A DNA stretch of 64,000 nucleotides from assembly GCA_958295985.1 (NCBI GenBank), contig OY282432.1, forward strand, positions 744,001 to 808,000, written 5' to 3'. A program made the translations under genes and the position numbers. The DNA comes from an uncultured Candidatus Binatia bacterium. Lineage in GTDB: Bacteria; Desulfobacterota; Binatia; UBA9968; JAJDTQ01. Of this stretch, positions 17,645-26,215 are shown piece by piece; within the stretch, counting starts at the first letter, position 1; each line of letters opens with the position of its first letter. Below the pieces are notes generated by a model that was not told the origin of the DNA, ran no database searches, and saw only the letters and a program-made list of their open reading frames with translations.

Positions 17645-18481
17645 ATGGCCAACGACTCCGCTTTCAGACGCACCATCCGGTGGCCCGACGACAAGCTCGT
17701 CTGCTGCACCTTCAGCGTGGCCCTGGAGGCCTTCCGAAAGACCGGCCGCTTCAAGATGGACCCGCGTATCGACGTGAACTTCAGCTCCCTCTCCCACGCG
17801 GATTACGGCGGCAACGTCGGGGTCTGGCGGATCCTGGAGATCCTGGAGCGGCAAAAGGTCCGGGCCATGGTCCTGGTGAACTCGCTGGCGGCGGAGAAAT
17901 GGCCGGACGCGGTCCGCGCGCTGCACCAGGCCGGCCACGAGATCGCCGGCCACGGCGCCACCAACGAGGTCAGCATGGTGGAACTCGGCCCGGAAGAACA
18001 GAAGGAGGAAATCGACTCCTGCACCCGGATCCTCGAAGACGTCACGGGGACGCGACCGGTGGGCTGGTTCGGTCCGGGCGGGCATCATACCGACGTCACC
18101 CTGGGGCTCCTGGCCGAAGCCGGCTACCTGTGGTCCGGGGACCCGTCCGACGACGACGTCCCCCATGTCGAATCGGTCAACGACCGCCGCATCTGCGTCA
18201 TCCCCAAGACCTGGTACGCCAACGACTGGCGCGCCTGGGGCAACGGGCTGGGCAACGCCGGCACGTTCTTCACCGGGTTCAAGGACGGATTCGATTTCGT
18301 CTACGAGGAAGCCAGGCAGGGCCGGCCGGGCATGATCGACGCCTGCGTCCACGCTGAGTTGGGCGGCCGGCCGTATCTCGCGGTCGGGTTCGAGCGGATC
18401 ATCGAATACGTGAACCGGCGCCGCAGCGAGATCTGGCAGCCCACCTATCGAGAGATCGCCGAGTACTGCCTGGAAACGTGA
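17645..18481 (+). CDS. Polysaccharide deacetylase (NodB-type) family protein
   Basis: 278 residues from ATG 17645, preceded by AAAGGAAC. The fold is visible from WPDDKLVCCTFSVALEAF, GVWRILEILERQKVRAMVLV, AGHEIAGHGATNE (metal-binding His region) and GWFGPGGHHTDVTLGLLAEAGY. The usual N-terminal Asp pair of NodB enzymes is not evident (FSVALEAF), so this belongs to the PuuE/allantoinase-like branch that acts on small amides rather than chitin-like polymers. There is no signal peptide, so it is probably cytoplasmic. A broken copy lies at 10403. Another member of the same broad family is at 50320-51210. Confidence 0.75.
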   Translation: MANDSAFRRTIRWPDDKLVCCTFSVALEAFRKTGRFKMDPRIDVNFSSLSHADYGGNVGVWRILEILERQKVRAMVLVNSLAAEKWPDAVRALHQAGHEIAGHGATNEVSMVELGPEEQKEEIDSCTRILEDVTGTRPVGWFGPGGHHTDVTLGLLAEAGYLWSGDPSDDDVPHVESVNDRRICVIPKTWYANDWRAWGNGLGNAGTFFTGFKDGFDFVYEEARQGRPGMIDACVHAELGGRPYLAVGFERIIEYVNRRRSEIWQPTYREIAEYCLET

Positions 18482-18625
18482 TCGTCAGACCCCTTCTTCC
18501 CCCACCTTCACCAGGAACGGGATGGGCAACGCGATGGCGATGGCCATGGCGATCCAGGCCATCTCGTAGGACTGCGTGCGGTCTGTGCCAGCGTGGCGAT
18601 GGCAAGATAGAACCAGCGCCTGGGT
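18482..18625 (-). pseudogene. MFS transporter remnant (two ends joined)
   Basis: The last 33 codons of the transporter (AMAIAIALPIPFLVKV and its tail) are joined at GTGCGGTC to what was its extreme 5' end. The full gene survives at 10844-11959. The missing 1,039 bases are bounded by that 8-base direct repeat in the intact copy. Confidence 0.85.
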
Positions 18626-18800
18626 GAAGGTGAGGCGGACAACGTTACGTTCCTTACGGCGCGGACAGCTTTGTTCAGCGGCTATACCTGGGAGAACCTG
18701 TCTGCCGGGAGAGACTTGCGGCGAGATTTGCGTCTACCCTGCCGAAGGGCTAGGGTCTCACTACAGGTTGGATGCCTTGAGCCCTTGGCGTCACGAACCC

Positions 18801-20204
18801 ATGAAACCGGAAACGAACCTGCTGCGTGAACTGCCCTCGGTGGACCGCGTCATGACTCACCCTGCCGCGGCGCCGCTGCTGGAGCGATTCAGCCGACCGT
18901 TCGTGACGGAGACCCTGCGCGACCTCATCGACGAAGTGAGGCAGGTCATCAAATCCGGCCACGACCTTCCGCCCCACCGGCTGCAGGATGAATCTATCAT
19001 AACCGACCTGGAAAAGAAGCTCGCTCAAGCCTCCCGCCCCGGCATGGTCCGGGTGGTGAACGCTTCCGGCACCATCCTCCACACCAACCTGGGGCGGGCG
19101 CTGCTCTCGGAGGCGGCGGCCGAGGCCGTGGGGCTGGTCGCGCGCCACCCCGTCAACCTGGAGTTCGACCTTGGCCGGGGAAAGCGGGGCCAACGGGAGG
19201 CGGGTATCGAGTCGCTGCTCAGGGAGCTGACCGGGGCCGAGGCCGCGGCCGCGGTCAACAACAATGCCGCGGCGGTGCTGCTGGGGCTCAACTCCATGGC
19301 CGAAGGCAGGCACGTCATCGTCTCTCGCGGCGAACTCATCGAGATCGGCGGATCGTTCCGGATCCCGGAGGTCATGGCCAAGAGCGGCGCCATGCTCAGG
19401 GAAGTGGGCGCCACCAACCGCACCCACCCGCGAGACTATGCCGAGGCCATCGACGATAACACCGGGCTGCTGCTCAAGGTGCACACCAGCAACTACCGGG
19501 TGGTGGGCTTCTCCGCGGAGGTGGAGCTCAAGGAGTTGGTAGCCATCGGCCGGGAGCGCGGGGTGCCGGTGATGGAGGACCTGGGCAGCGGCGCCCTGGT
19601 GGACCTCGGGAATCTGGGGCTGCCCCGGGAGCCGCTGGTGGCGGAACGCGTGGCCATGGGCGCGGACGTGGTCACCTTCAGCGCCGACAAGATCCTCGGC
19701 GGACCCCAGGCGGGGCTCGTGGCCGGCGGCAAGAGTTGGATCGACCGCATGAACCGCAACCCTCTCAAGCGCGCCCTGCGCTGCGACAAGCTCACCCTGG
19801 CGGCCCTGGAAGCCACCCTCCGGAGCTACGTCCAGTCTCCCGACCTGCTCCGCGAGATCCCCACTTTGCGGGCCTTCAGCCGGCCTCTCGACGAGATCGA
19901 GGAAGGCGGCAGGAAGGTGTTGCCGCTGCTCCGGCAACGTCTGGGTCCGGGATACGAGCTCGAGCTGGTGGACTCCACCTGCCAGATCGGCAGCGGCGCG
20001 CTCCCCACCGAGGAGATCCCGAGCAAGGGCATCGCCGTGAACAGCCGCGAAATGAGCGCCGACGAGGTGGCGCGGTTGTTTCGCCGCGCCGATCCACCCA
20101 TCATCGGACGCATCAAGAGCGATCGCTTCATCCTCGACCTCAGGAGCGCCGGCGACCCCGAGTCGCTGGCGCCCAACCTCCGGGACCGGCAGCGGCCGCT
20201 CTGA
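18801..20204 (+). CDS. selA: L-seryl-tRNA(Sec) selenium transferase (selenocysteine synthase)
   Basis: 467 residues, the normal length for SelA, starting at ATG 18801 (MKPETNLLRELPSVDRV, the conserved opening). It is a PLP enzyme converting Ser-tRNA(Sec) to Sec-tRNA(Sec) using selenophosphate. The PLP lysine is Lys297 in FSADKILGGPQAGL; other family blocks are GTILHTNLGRALLSE, RGELIEIGGSFRIPE and VMEDLGSGALVDL. The selB start lies 18 bases after its stop. A 5' fragment is duplicated at 12199-12511. An upstream in-frame extension to 18576 is not conserved and was not used. Confidence 0.97.
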   Translation: MKPETNLLRELPSVDRVMTHPAAAPLLERFSRPFVTETLRDLIDEVRQVIKSGHDLPPHRLQDESIITDLEKKLAQASRPGMVRVVNASGTILHTNLGRALLSEAAAEAVGLVARHPVNLEFDLGRGKRGQREAGIESLLRELTGAEAAAAVNNNAAAVLLGLNSMAEGRHVIVSRGELIEIGGSFRIPEVMAKSGAMLREVGATNRTHPRDYAEAIDDNTGLLLKVHTSNYRVVGFSAEVELKELVAIGRERGVPVMEDLGSGALVDLGNLGLPREPLVAERVAMGADVVTFSADKILGGPQAGLVAGGKSWIDRMNRNPLKRALRCDKLTLAALEATLRSYVQSPDLLREIPTLRAFSRPLDEIEEGGRKVLPLLRQRLGPGYELELVDSTCQIGSGALPTEEIPSKGIAVNSREMSADEVARLFRRADPPIIGRIKSDRFILDLRSAGDPESLAPNLRDRQRPL

Positions 20205-20221
20205 AGCGAGCCGGGGACACC

Positions 20222-22132
20222 ATGCCCTACATCATCGGAACCGCCGGGCACATCGACCACGGGAAGACGAGCCTCATCAAGGCCCTTACCGGCAAGGATA
20301 CGGACCGCCTCAAGGAAGAGAAGGAACGCGGCATCTCCATCGACCTGGGGTTCGCTCACCTGGCGCTGCCGGACGGCACCGAGGCGGGCATCGTCGATGT
20401 GCCCGGACACGAGCGCTTCATCCGCAACATGCTTGCCGGCGCCCACGGCATCGATCTCGTGCTTTTCACGGTGGCCGCGGACGACGGCGTCATGCCGCAG
20501 ACCGAGGAGCACCTGGACATCGTCCATCTACTGGGGGTGCGGACGGCCCTGTTCGTCATCACCAAGGTGGACCTGGTCTCCGAGGCACGGGTACGGGAGG
20601 TCGAGGAGGAGATCGAGATCCTGACCTTCGAGACCGCGCTGGAAGGGTCGCCGGTGGTGCACTTCTCCGCGGTTTCGGGGGAAGGCCTGGAGGCGGTCCG
20701 GGACGGCATCTTCGACCGGTTGGGGGGCATCGACCGGCCCGCTCCCAGCGGCTTCTTCCGGCTGCCGGTGGACCGGGTCTTCGTGCTCCAGGGACACGGC
20801 GTCATCATCACCGGCACCGCCCTGGCGGGCGAGGTGCGTACCGGCGATCACGTGCACGCAGTTCCCGGCGGCCAGAAGTTCCGTGTGCGCAGCATCCAGG
20901 TCCACGGCCAGTCGGTGCAAGCCGCGGGCTGGGGCCAGCGCGTGGCCCTGAACCTGACGGGCCAGGAGCGCGGCGCCCTGGAACGCGGCCACATGATCTG
21001 CCACGAGGAGCTGACCCTGGTGTCGACGCGGTTCGACGCGCACCTGGAGGTGCGCCCGGCGGCCGCCAGGGGGATCAAGAACCACCAGCGCGTGCGGATT
21101 CATCTGGGGACCGCCGAGCGCATGGGCAAGCTGGTCTTTCTGGGCGACACGGAGAGGGTGGAGCCCAAGGAGACGGCCTATTGCCAGGTGCTGCTGACGG
21201 AACCGTTGCTGGTGATGCGGGGCGACCATTTCATCGTGCGGGACGAGACCGCGCAGCGGACCCTGGGCGGCGGCGAGATCGTGGACCCCCGGGCGCCGCG
21301 GCACCGGCGCCGGGAAAAGGACACCGAGCAGAGACTCCGGACGCTGCACGCGGGTGACACGCCGGAGATGATCCGGAGCTTCCTCGACGGCGACCCGAGC
21401 CTTGCCACGGGCGTCGATTCCATCTGCCAGTTCCTCAACCTGAAGAGAGAAGAAACGCGGACCCGGCTGGAACGAACCGAGGGGCTGCGCTCCTTCGATT
21501 CCGAACGGGAGCGCGTCTACACCACCGAAGAGAAGTGGAACGGCTTCCGGGAGCGTCTCCGCTCGACCCTGGAGGCGTTCCACGCGAGCCATCCCCTGGC
21601 GCCGGGAATGGACCTGGAGGAGGTTCGGGCGCGGCTCGCCGCCAGCGTATCGGTGAGGCTGTTCCGGGACCTGATGGACCTGCTGGCGGCCGAGGGCGCG
21701 TGCGTCCGGGACGGCAACCACCTCCGCCTGCCGGACCACCGCGTCGAGCTCGGCACGAAGGAGAAATCGCTGTCGGGCAAGATCACCGGGGCGCTGGCCA
21801 AGACGCCGCTCAGCCCGCCCTACCTGAAGGAGATCGAGAAGGCTCTGGGGGTGGAGCGCCCCCGGCTCAACGAGGTGATCCGGGTCATGGAACGGCAGGG
21901 AGAGATCGTCCGGGTGACCACCGAGCTCTACTACCTCAAGGATTCCATTGACAGGATCAAGAGCGATTTATATAGCTACTTCGAGAACCATGAGGAGATG
22001 AGCGCGGCCACCTTCAGGGATATCCTGCAGTCGAGCCGCAAGTACACCATCCCGGTCCTGGAGCACTTCGACCGCACCGGCGTCACCGTGAGGGTGGACG
22101 ACGTAAGAAAGCTCAAGACGGGAAGAAGTTGA
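20222..22132 (+). CDS. selB: Selenocysteine-specific elongation factor
   Basis: 636 residues, beginning [20 protein letters not shown], a P-loop typical of SelB, with G2/G3 motifs [10 protein letters not shown] and DVPGHERFI and the NKxD-like TKVDL. Two EF-Tu-type beta barrels follow. The C-terminal 250 residues form winged-helix domains (from about [14 protein letters not shown] onward, ending [20 protein letters not shown]) that bind the SECIS hairpin of the mRNA. It delivers Sec-tRNA(Sec) to UGA codons. It sits between selA and selD in one transcription unit. Two genes in this window (selD and the thioredoxin at 56369) are its likely clients. Confidence 0.97.
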   Translation: MPYIIGTAGHIDHGKTSLIKALTGKDTDRLKEEKERGISIDLGFAHLALPDGTEAGIVDVPGHERFIRNMLAGAHGIDLVLFTVAADDGVMPQTEEHLDIVHLLGVRTALFVITKVDLVSEARVREVEEEIEILTFETALEGSPVVHFSAVSGEGLEAVRDGIFDRLGGIDRPAPSGFFRLPVDRVFVLQGHGVIITGTALAGEVRTGDHVHAVPGGQKFRVRSIQVHGQSVQAAGWGQRVALNLTGQERGALERGHMICHEELTLVSTRFDAHLEVRPAAARGIKNHQRVRIHLGTAERMGKLVFLGDTERVEPKETAYCQVLLTEPLLVMRGDHFIVRDETAQRTLGGGEIVDPRAPRHRRREKDTEQRLRTLHAGDTPEMIRSFLDGDPSLATGVDSICQFLNLKREETRTRLERTEGLRSFDSERERVYTTEEKWNGFRERLRSTLEAFHASHPLAPGMDLEEVRARLAASVSVRLFRDLMDLLAAEGACVRDGNHLRLPDHRVELGTKEKSLSGKITGALAKTPLSPPYLKEIEKALGVERPRLNEVIRVMERQGEIVRVTTELYYLKDSIDRIKSDLYSYFENHEEMSAATFRDILQSSRKYTIPVLEHFDRTGVTVRVDDVRKLKTGRS

Positions 22133-22156
22133 AACCACGATCCGACGGAGCCTGAA

Positions 22157-23206
22157 ATGACCATGGAACCCATCCGACTGACCCAGGAAGTCAAGGCCGC
22201 GGGCTGAGCAGCCAAGCTCGGCCCCGCCGACCTGGTGCAGGTCCTGCACCAACTTCCCAAGTTCGCATCCCCGGAACTGCTCGTAGGCACCGAGACGGCC
22301 GACGACGCCGGCGTATACCAGTTGCGTCCCGACCTGGCCATCGTCAACACCGTGGACTTTTTCACGCCCATCGTCGACGACCCGTACATGTTCGGCCAGA
22401 TCGCCGCCACCAACTCCCTGAGCGACGTGTATGCCATGGGCGGCGAGCCCGCCACGGCCCTCAACATCGTCTGCTTCCCCAAGGGAAAGATGGACATCCA
22501 GGTCCTCGGCGAGGTGCTGCGGGGCGGCGCCGACAAGGTCAAGGAGTCCGGCGCGGTCATCGTCGGCGGCCACTCCATCATCGACGAAGAGATCAAGTAC
22601 GGACTGGCCGTGACCGGCACCGTCCACCCCGACCGCATCCTGCGCAACGTCGGCGCCCGGGAGGGTGACGTGCTGATCCTCACCAAACCCCTGGGAACCG
22701 GCATCGCCACCACCGCGCTCAAGCGAGGCAACGCCTCCCAGGCCAGCATCGAACAGGCCATCGCGTCCATGGCCACCCTCAACATGTACGCCGCCGCGGT
22801 GATGAAGGACTACGACGTCCACGCCTGCTCGGACATCACCGGCTACGGCCTCCTGGGTCACGGCCTGGAAATGGCCGGCGACGGCACCGTCAGTATCGTC
22901 TTCGAAGCCGCCCGGCTGCCCGTGTTTCAGGACGTCGCCAAGCTCGCCGAGGCCGGCGGCAACCTCACCGGCGGCTGCAAGCGCAACCGCGAGTACCTCG
23001 ACGACAAGACCGTCATCGACGCCGGCGTCCCCGACGCCCTGGTCGAGGTCTCCCTCGACCCCCAGACCTCCGGCGGCCTGCTCATCGCCGTGGCCGAAAA
23101 GGACGGCGAAGCGCTGGTCCGCGCGCTCGTGGACCACGACGTCCCCCACGCCGCCATCGTCGGGCATGTCATGGGGCGGGAGGAACATGCAGTTCGGTTG
23201 GTGTGA
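22157..23206 (+). CDS. selD: Selenide, water dikinase, itself a selenoprotein (Sec17)
   Basis: 349 residues when the in-frame TGA at 22205-22207 is read as selenocysteine (KAAG-U-AAKLGPADL). Bacterial SelD has Cys or Sec at this catalytic position, so read-through is expected. Starts at ATG 22157 or 22163. After it come the ATP and metal motifs: GTETADDAGVYQL, VNTVDFFTPIVDDP, NSLSDVYAMGG, GHSIIDEEIKYGL and DITGYGLLGHGLEMA. It makes selenophosphate from selenide and ATP, the selenium donor for SelA. The hairpin 27-43 bases past the UGA is a good SECIS. An annotation that stops at UGA would start the gene late, near 22235. Confidence 0.95.
22205..22250 (+). promoter_or_regulatory. SECIS element of selD
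   Basis: After the UGA (22205-22207) the stem GGTGCA (22234-22239), loop GGTCC (22240-22244) and TGCACC (22245-22250) form a hairpin. The core TGCAGGTCCTGCACCAA is almost the E. coli fdhF SECIS (TGCAGGTCTGCACCAA). The loop lies 33 bases past the UGA, within the range SelB uses. It should direct Sec insertion at codon 17. Confidence 0.85.
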
Positions 23207-23272
23207 CTGAGTCTTGAAGGCGGCCGACAGGCTCGAAATGCCGGCCCTGGACCAAAGGCGACACCGGCAACC

Positions 23273-23701
23273 TCAGGCGGCGACAACTTCGATGACCAGA
23301 TTGCGCCCTACGGCACGGAGCGCCTTCTGTACCCGGGTGATGTTCGACCGGTGGTCTGGATTTGCCAGTTTCCGTACCGCTGACTCGCTAACCCCGAGCC
23401 TGTCTGCAAGCTCCACCTTGGTGACGTGTTGAGCACGCATAGCAGAGTAGAGCGCGAGCTTGGCGGCCACGACGGTGGGTACAGCGACCAAGTCCTGGCC
23501 TTCGACCAGCACGCTGGGAACAGGAATCTCCCACTTCTCATGGACGTATGCAGCCAAAGCGGTGGCGAGGGCGTCCTCTGCCATTTCCAGAGCCTGAGAC
23601 CGGTTCTCTCCACCGGTGATCGCCTCAGGTACGTCGGGGAAGGTGACTACCAGAGCCCCGTCTTCGTCGGGAGTCAGATTACACGGGTACGCATAAATCA
23701 T
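23273..23701 (-). CDS. hicB: HicB-family antitoxin
   Basis: 142 residues. The N-terminal half is the partial RNase-H-fold HicB domain (YAYPCNLTPDEDGALVVTF, DVPEAITGGENRSQALEMAEDAL). The C-terminal half is a helix-turn-helix (KVELADRLGVSESAVRKLANPDHRSN) that would bind its own promoter. HicB neutralises the HicA mRNA-interferase toxin. The gene overlaps by ATGA the remains of hicA upstream, which is cut to 35 codons. This is now an orphan antitoxin, perhaps kept as a repressor. Confidence 0.85.
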   Translation of the reverse strand: MIYAYPCNLTPDEDGALVVTFPDVPEAITGGENRSQALEMAEDALATALAAYVHEKWEIPVPSVLVEGQDLVAVPTVVAAKLALYSAMRAQHVTKVELADRLGVSESAVRKLANPDHRSNITRVQKALRAVGRNLVIEVVAA

Positions 23702-23805
23702 GGTTCAGAACTCCCTCGCTTCCCGTGGGCTCGATTAAAGCGGAATCCCTTGCCTGTCTTGCGGGCATGGTTCCTCACTCGCCTTAGGAAGTCTCGCCCA
23801 GTCAC
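23698..23805 (-). pseudogene. hicA: hicA toxin, truncated
   Basis: A GTG-started 35-codon frame: TGRDFLRRVRNHARKTGKGF then RFNRAHGKRGSSEP. It matches the first half of the HicA type that reads ...EFLRRVRRYARKTG...FRF...HGKGSH, but stops right after HGK, so the catalytic His and the C-terminal half are lost. Its TGA overlaps the hicB ATG. A deletion that fused the remaining 5' part to the hicB start would explain the junction. Confidence 0.65.
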
Positions 23806-23968
23806 AGAACTATTATCGCACCTTTAGGTACGATTTCAAGCCTTCCTTCTTTCCGCTTGCCTCCACCACTGACATAAGCGTTCGTCGACCATGATGTCCC
23901 TTCCACCCATATGACACCCCTGACACTCGGGTCCCTGAAAGAGTGACCGTTCCTGATCGCAGGGCTGT

Positions 23969-25204
23969 TCAGGTGATCAGGATCGCCCGGAAATCGTTCA
24001 CGTTCGTGCGCGTCGGACCGGTCATCACCAGATCGCCGAGTTGCCGGAAAAACTCGTAGCTGTCGTGTCGGGCGAGCATGTCCCGCGCGTCCATTCCGGC
24101 GGCGCGGGCGCGCCCCAGGGTCTCGGGATCGACGTAGGCACCGGCAGCGTCCGCGGAACCGTCGATGCCGTCGGTGTCGCAGGCGATGGCGTGAACATTG
24201 GGGGCGCCGTCGAGCCCTACGGCCAGCGACAGGAGATATTCGCCATTGGGGCCGCCCCTTCCACCCACGAGATTGACCGTGACCGTCGCTTCGCCGCCCG
24301 AAATCAGCACGGCAGGGACGTGATGTCGGGCCAGTCCTGCGTGTGTTGCGCCCAGGTCGCGCGCCTCTCCCTGAAGATCGTCGCCGAGAATCAGCACGTC
24401 GAAATCCATGCTGCGTGCCTTGGCTGCAGCGGCTGAAAGCGCCTCCCAGGGACGTGCGACGAGCACATAGTCGGTCCGGGCCAAGCAAGGATCACCGGGT
24501 TTCACGGTTTCCCACCTGCCTTGCTCCAGTGCCGTCCTTGCAACATCCGGCAACTTGACCGCATAGCGGCCGGCCACCGCGAGCGCGTCGGCGCACGAGG
24601 TAGGATCGGCTGCTGTCGGGCCGGAGCCGATAACAGCCAGATCGTCTCCGGGCACGTCCGAGATGGCGACGGTCAGGACATGGGCCGGCGCGGCCGCGGC
24701 GGCGAGGCGTCCCCCCTTGATGGCGGACAGGTGCTTGCGCAGGCAGTTCATCTCGCCGATGGGAACGCCGGCTTCGAGCAGCGCGCGATTGATACCCCGC
24801 TTGTCATCCAGGCTGAGGCCCGGTAGCGGTTCCACCAGCAGTGCGGACGCGCCGCCGGACAGAAGGAACAGCAACAGGTCGTCCGGCCCCAGACCGGCAG
24901 CGGCCGAAAGAAAACGCGACGCCACCCCCTGCCCGGCCGCGTCGGGCAACGGATGGCCGGCCTCTACCACCTCAATACGCCGGCAATCGACCCCGTGACC
25001 GTATCGGGTCACCGCGATGCCTTCGATATCGTTGGGCCAGTACTTCTCGACGGCGCGAGCCATGGACGCGGCCGCCTTGCCCGCCGCCAGCACCAGGGTG
25101 CGGCCGGGCGGCGGCGAAGGCAGATGCGGCGGCACGACATTCGCCGGATCCGCGGCGGCGACCGCTGCCTCGAACAAGCCCCGGAGAAGATTCCTTTCGT
25201 CCAT
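23969..25204 (-). CDS. Glycerate 2-kinase (MOFRL family, GckA/TtuD-type)
   Basis: 411 residues starting MDERNLLRGLFEAAV at 25204; the longer open frame to 25450 runs into the transporter gene and is not needed. Family marks are VLAAGKAAASMARAVE (residue 38 on), LLLFLLSGGASALL, NCLRKHLSAIKGGRLA, SDVPGDDLAVIGSGPT and ISGGEATVTV...GGPNGEYLLSLA in the C-terminal MOFRL domain. The enzyme phosphorylates D-glycerate to 2-phosphoglycerate in glycerate, tartrate or serine-cycle breakdown. It starts six bases after the DMT transporter ends, suggesting co-transcription and perhaps transport of a related small acid. Confidence 0.9.
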   Translation of the reverse strand: MDERNLLRGLFEAAVAAADPANVVPPHLPSPPPGRTLVLAAGKAAASMARAVEKYWPNDIEGIAVTRYGHGVDCRRIEVVEAGHPLPDAAGQGVASRFLSAAAGLGPDDLLLFLLSGGASALLVEPLPGLSLDDKRGINRALLEAGVPIGEMNCLRKHLSAIKGGRLAAAAAPAHVLTVAISDVPGDDLAVIGSGPTAADPTSCADALAVAGRYAVKLPDVARTALEQGRWETVKPGDPCLARTDYVLVARPWEALSAAAAKARSMDFDVLILGDDLQGEARDLGATHAGLARHHVPAVLISGGEATVTVNLVGGRGGPNGEYLLSLAVGLDGAPNVHAIACDTDGIDGSADAAGAYVDPETLGRARAAGMDARDMLARHDSYEFFRQLGDLVMTGPTRTNVNDFRAILIT

Positions 25205-25209
25205 ATTGG

Positions 25210-26100
25210 TCACCGCCGCGCGGTCCCGCGCCTTGCAGTGATGATTCCCGTCAGAACGACGATGGCTCCAATGGCCTGCTGCACGCCGATACGCTCGTCG
25301 AACAGGAACCAGGCAACGGTGGCGGCGACCATCGGTTGCACCAGGAGACTGACGGAAACGAAGCTCGCCGGCAAGTGCGCCAGGGCCCAGGCGATCAGGC
25401 CCTGGCCGAGCACTTGCGGTCCGACGGCCAACGCAACCAGCACGGCCCACCCGGCAGGGGTCGTAACAACCAGGGTACCGTCACCCAAGATCGCGAGCGT
25501 CAGAGTGACCATCGCACTGACCGGCACCGCATAGATCATGATCGTGATGGTGGAAAAACGCTGCCGCAGGCGCTCGATGGTCAACTGATAGGCGGCATAG
25601 AACATGGCTGTCACCACGCCCAGCAGGTCGCCCAGCAAGTGTGTACGGCTGAGCGCCAGACTCGCTCCTGAAAGCACAACCACGCCGGCCATTGCCGCCG
25701 CAAGGCCGAACATGAACGTTCCGGTCACTCGCGTGCGGAACAGGAGCCATCCGCCCAGGACGACGAACACCGGCGTCACGTTCAAGAGCAGGCTGGCATT
25801 GGCCACCGTCGTCATGTGAATCGAGTAGTGCCAGGCCGACATGTCGCCGGCGAGAAAGGCCCCCGCCATGGCCATCAGGAGATAGACCCTCGCACCCTCA
25901 GGTTTCTCGGGGCGGGCGCGCCGGCCTCTGCCCGGCACGGCCAGCGCAAGGGCCCAGTAAAGGGGTATCGCCAGCAAGAAGCGGTAGAACGCTGTCGGGC
26001 TCGGGCCCAATTCGCTCACGCGTACGAGAATGGGGGCGAAGGCCGTGGCGACGGCGCCCACGAGCAGCGCCAGGGTCGCGGCCCGCTCGGTGCGAAGCAC
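25210..26100 (-). CDS. EamA/DMT-family transporter
   Basis: 296 residues made of ten membrane helices in two EamA repeats, the usual size and shape of this exporter family. The second repeat contains GPQVLGQGLIAWALAHLPASF and ends VQQAIGAIVVLTGII. Substrate cannot be told from sequence. It is followed closely by the glycerate kinase gene and preceded by a strong terminator-like hairpin that separates it from the TctC gene. Confidence 0.85.
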   Translation of the reverse strand: MLRTERAATLALLVGAVATAFAPILVRVSELGPSPTAFYRFLLAIPLYWALALAVPGRGRRARPEKPEGARVYLLMAMAGAFLAGDMSAWHYSIHMTTVANASLLLNVTPVFVVLGGWLLFRTRVTGTFMFGLAAAMAGVVVLSGASLALSRTHLLGDLLGVVTAMFYAAYQLTIERLRQRFSTITIMIYAVPVSAMVTLTLAILGDGTLVVTTPAGWAVLVALAVGPQVLGQGLIAWALAHLPASFVSVSLLVQPMVAATVAWFLFDERIGVQQAIGAIVVLTGIITARRGTARR

Positions 26101-26159
26101 CGCGGCTGCCCGGTGGGCCCGCGGCGGTTCTTGTGGTGGACTGGTCAGGAGGGATGACG

Positions 26160-26191
26160 GTCAGGGAGGGGGCGATTGCCCTCTCCCTGAC
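26160..26191 (-). terminator. Hairpin terminator downstream of the TctC-type gene
   Basis: GTCAGGGAGGGGGC (26160-26173), loop GATT, GCCCTCTCCCTGAC (26178-26191). The arms pair over 14 positions with one G-U wobble. It lies 25 bases past the stop of the minus-strand gene at 26216. No long T-tract follows, so termination may be partial. Confidence 0.6.
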
Positions 26192-26215
26192 TCGCGTCAA
26201 TGGTAGAAAGGCCGG

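Larger units (their letters stand above)
16890..19113. repeat. Segmental duplication copy 2 (ubiA 5' part, deacetylase, MFS remnant, selA 5' part)
   Basis: Partner of 10015-12511. Here ubiA and the deacetylase are whole and selA continues to its proper end. The MFS gene is gone: sequence jumps from GTGCGGTC of its 3' end to the same eight bases near its 5' end (single copy at 18576-18583; at 10935-10942 and 11974-11981 in copy 1). Confidence 0.9.

Noticed and set aside
18600..18800. Leader of selA as a possible tRNA(Sec) gene or riboswitch
   Set aside because: Several GC-rich pairings can be drawn, but there is no tRNA cloverleaf, no TCA anticodon and no TTCGA arm. The region is also copied in the duplication without selective sign.
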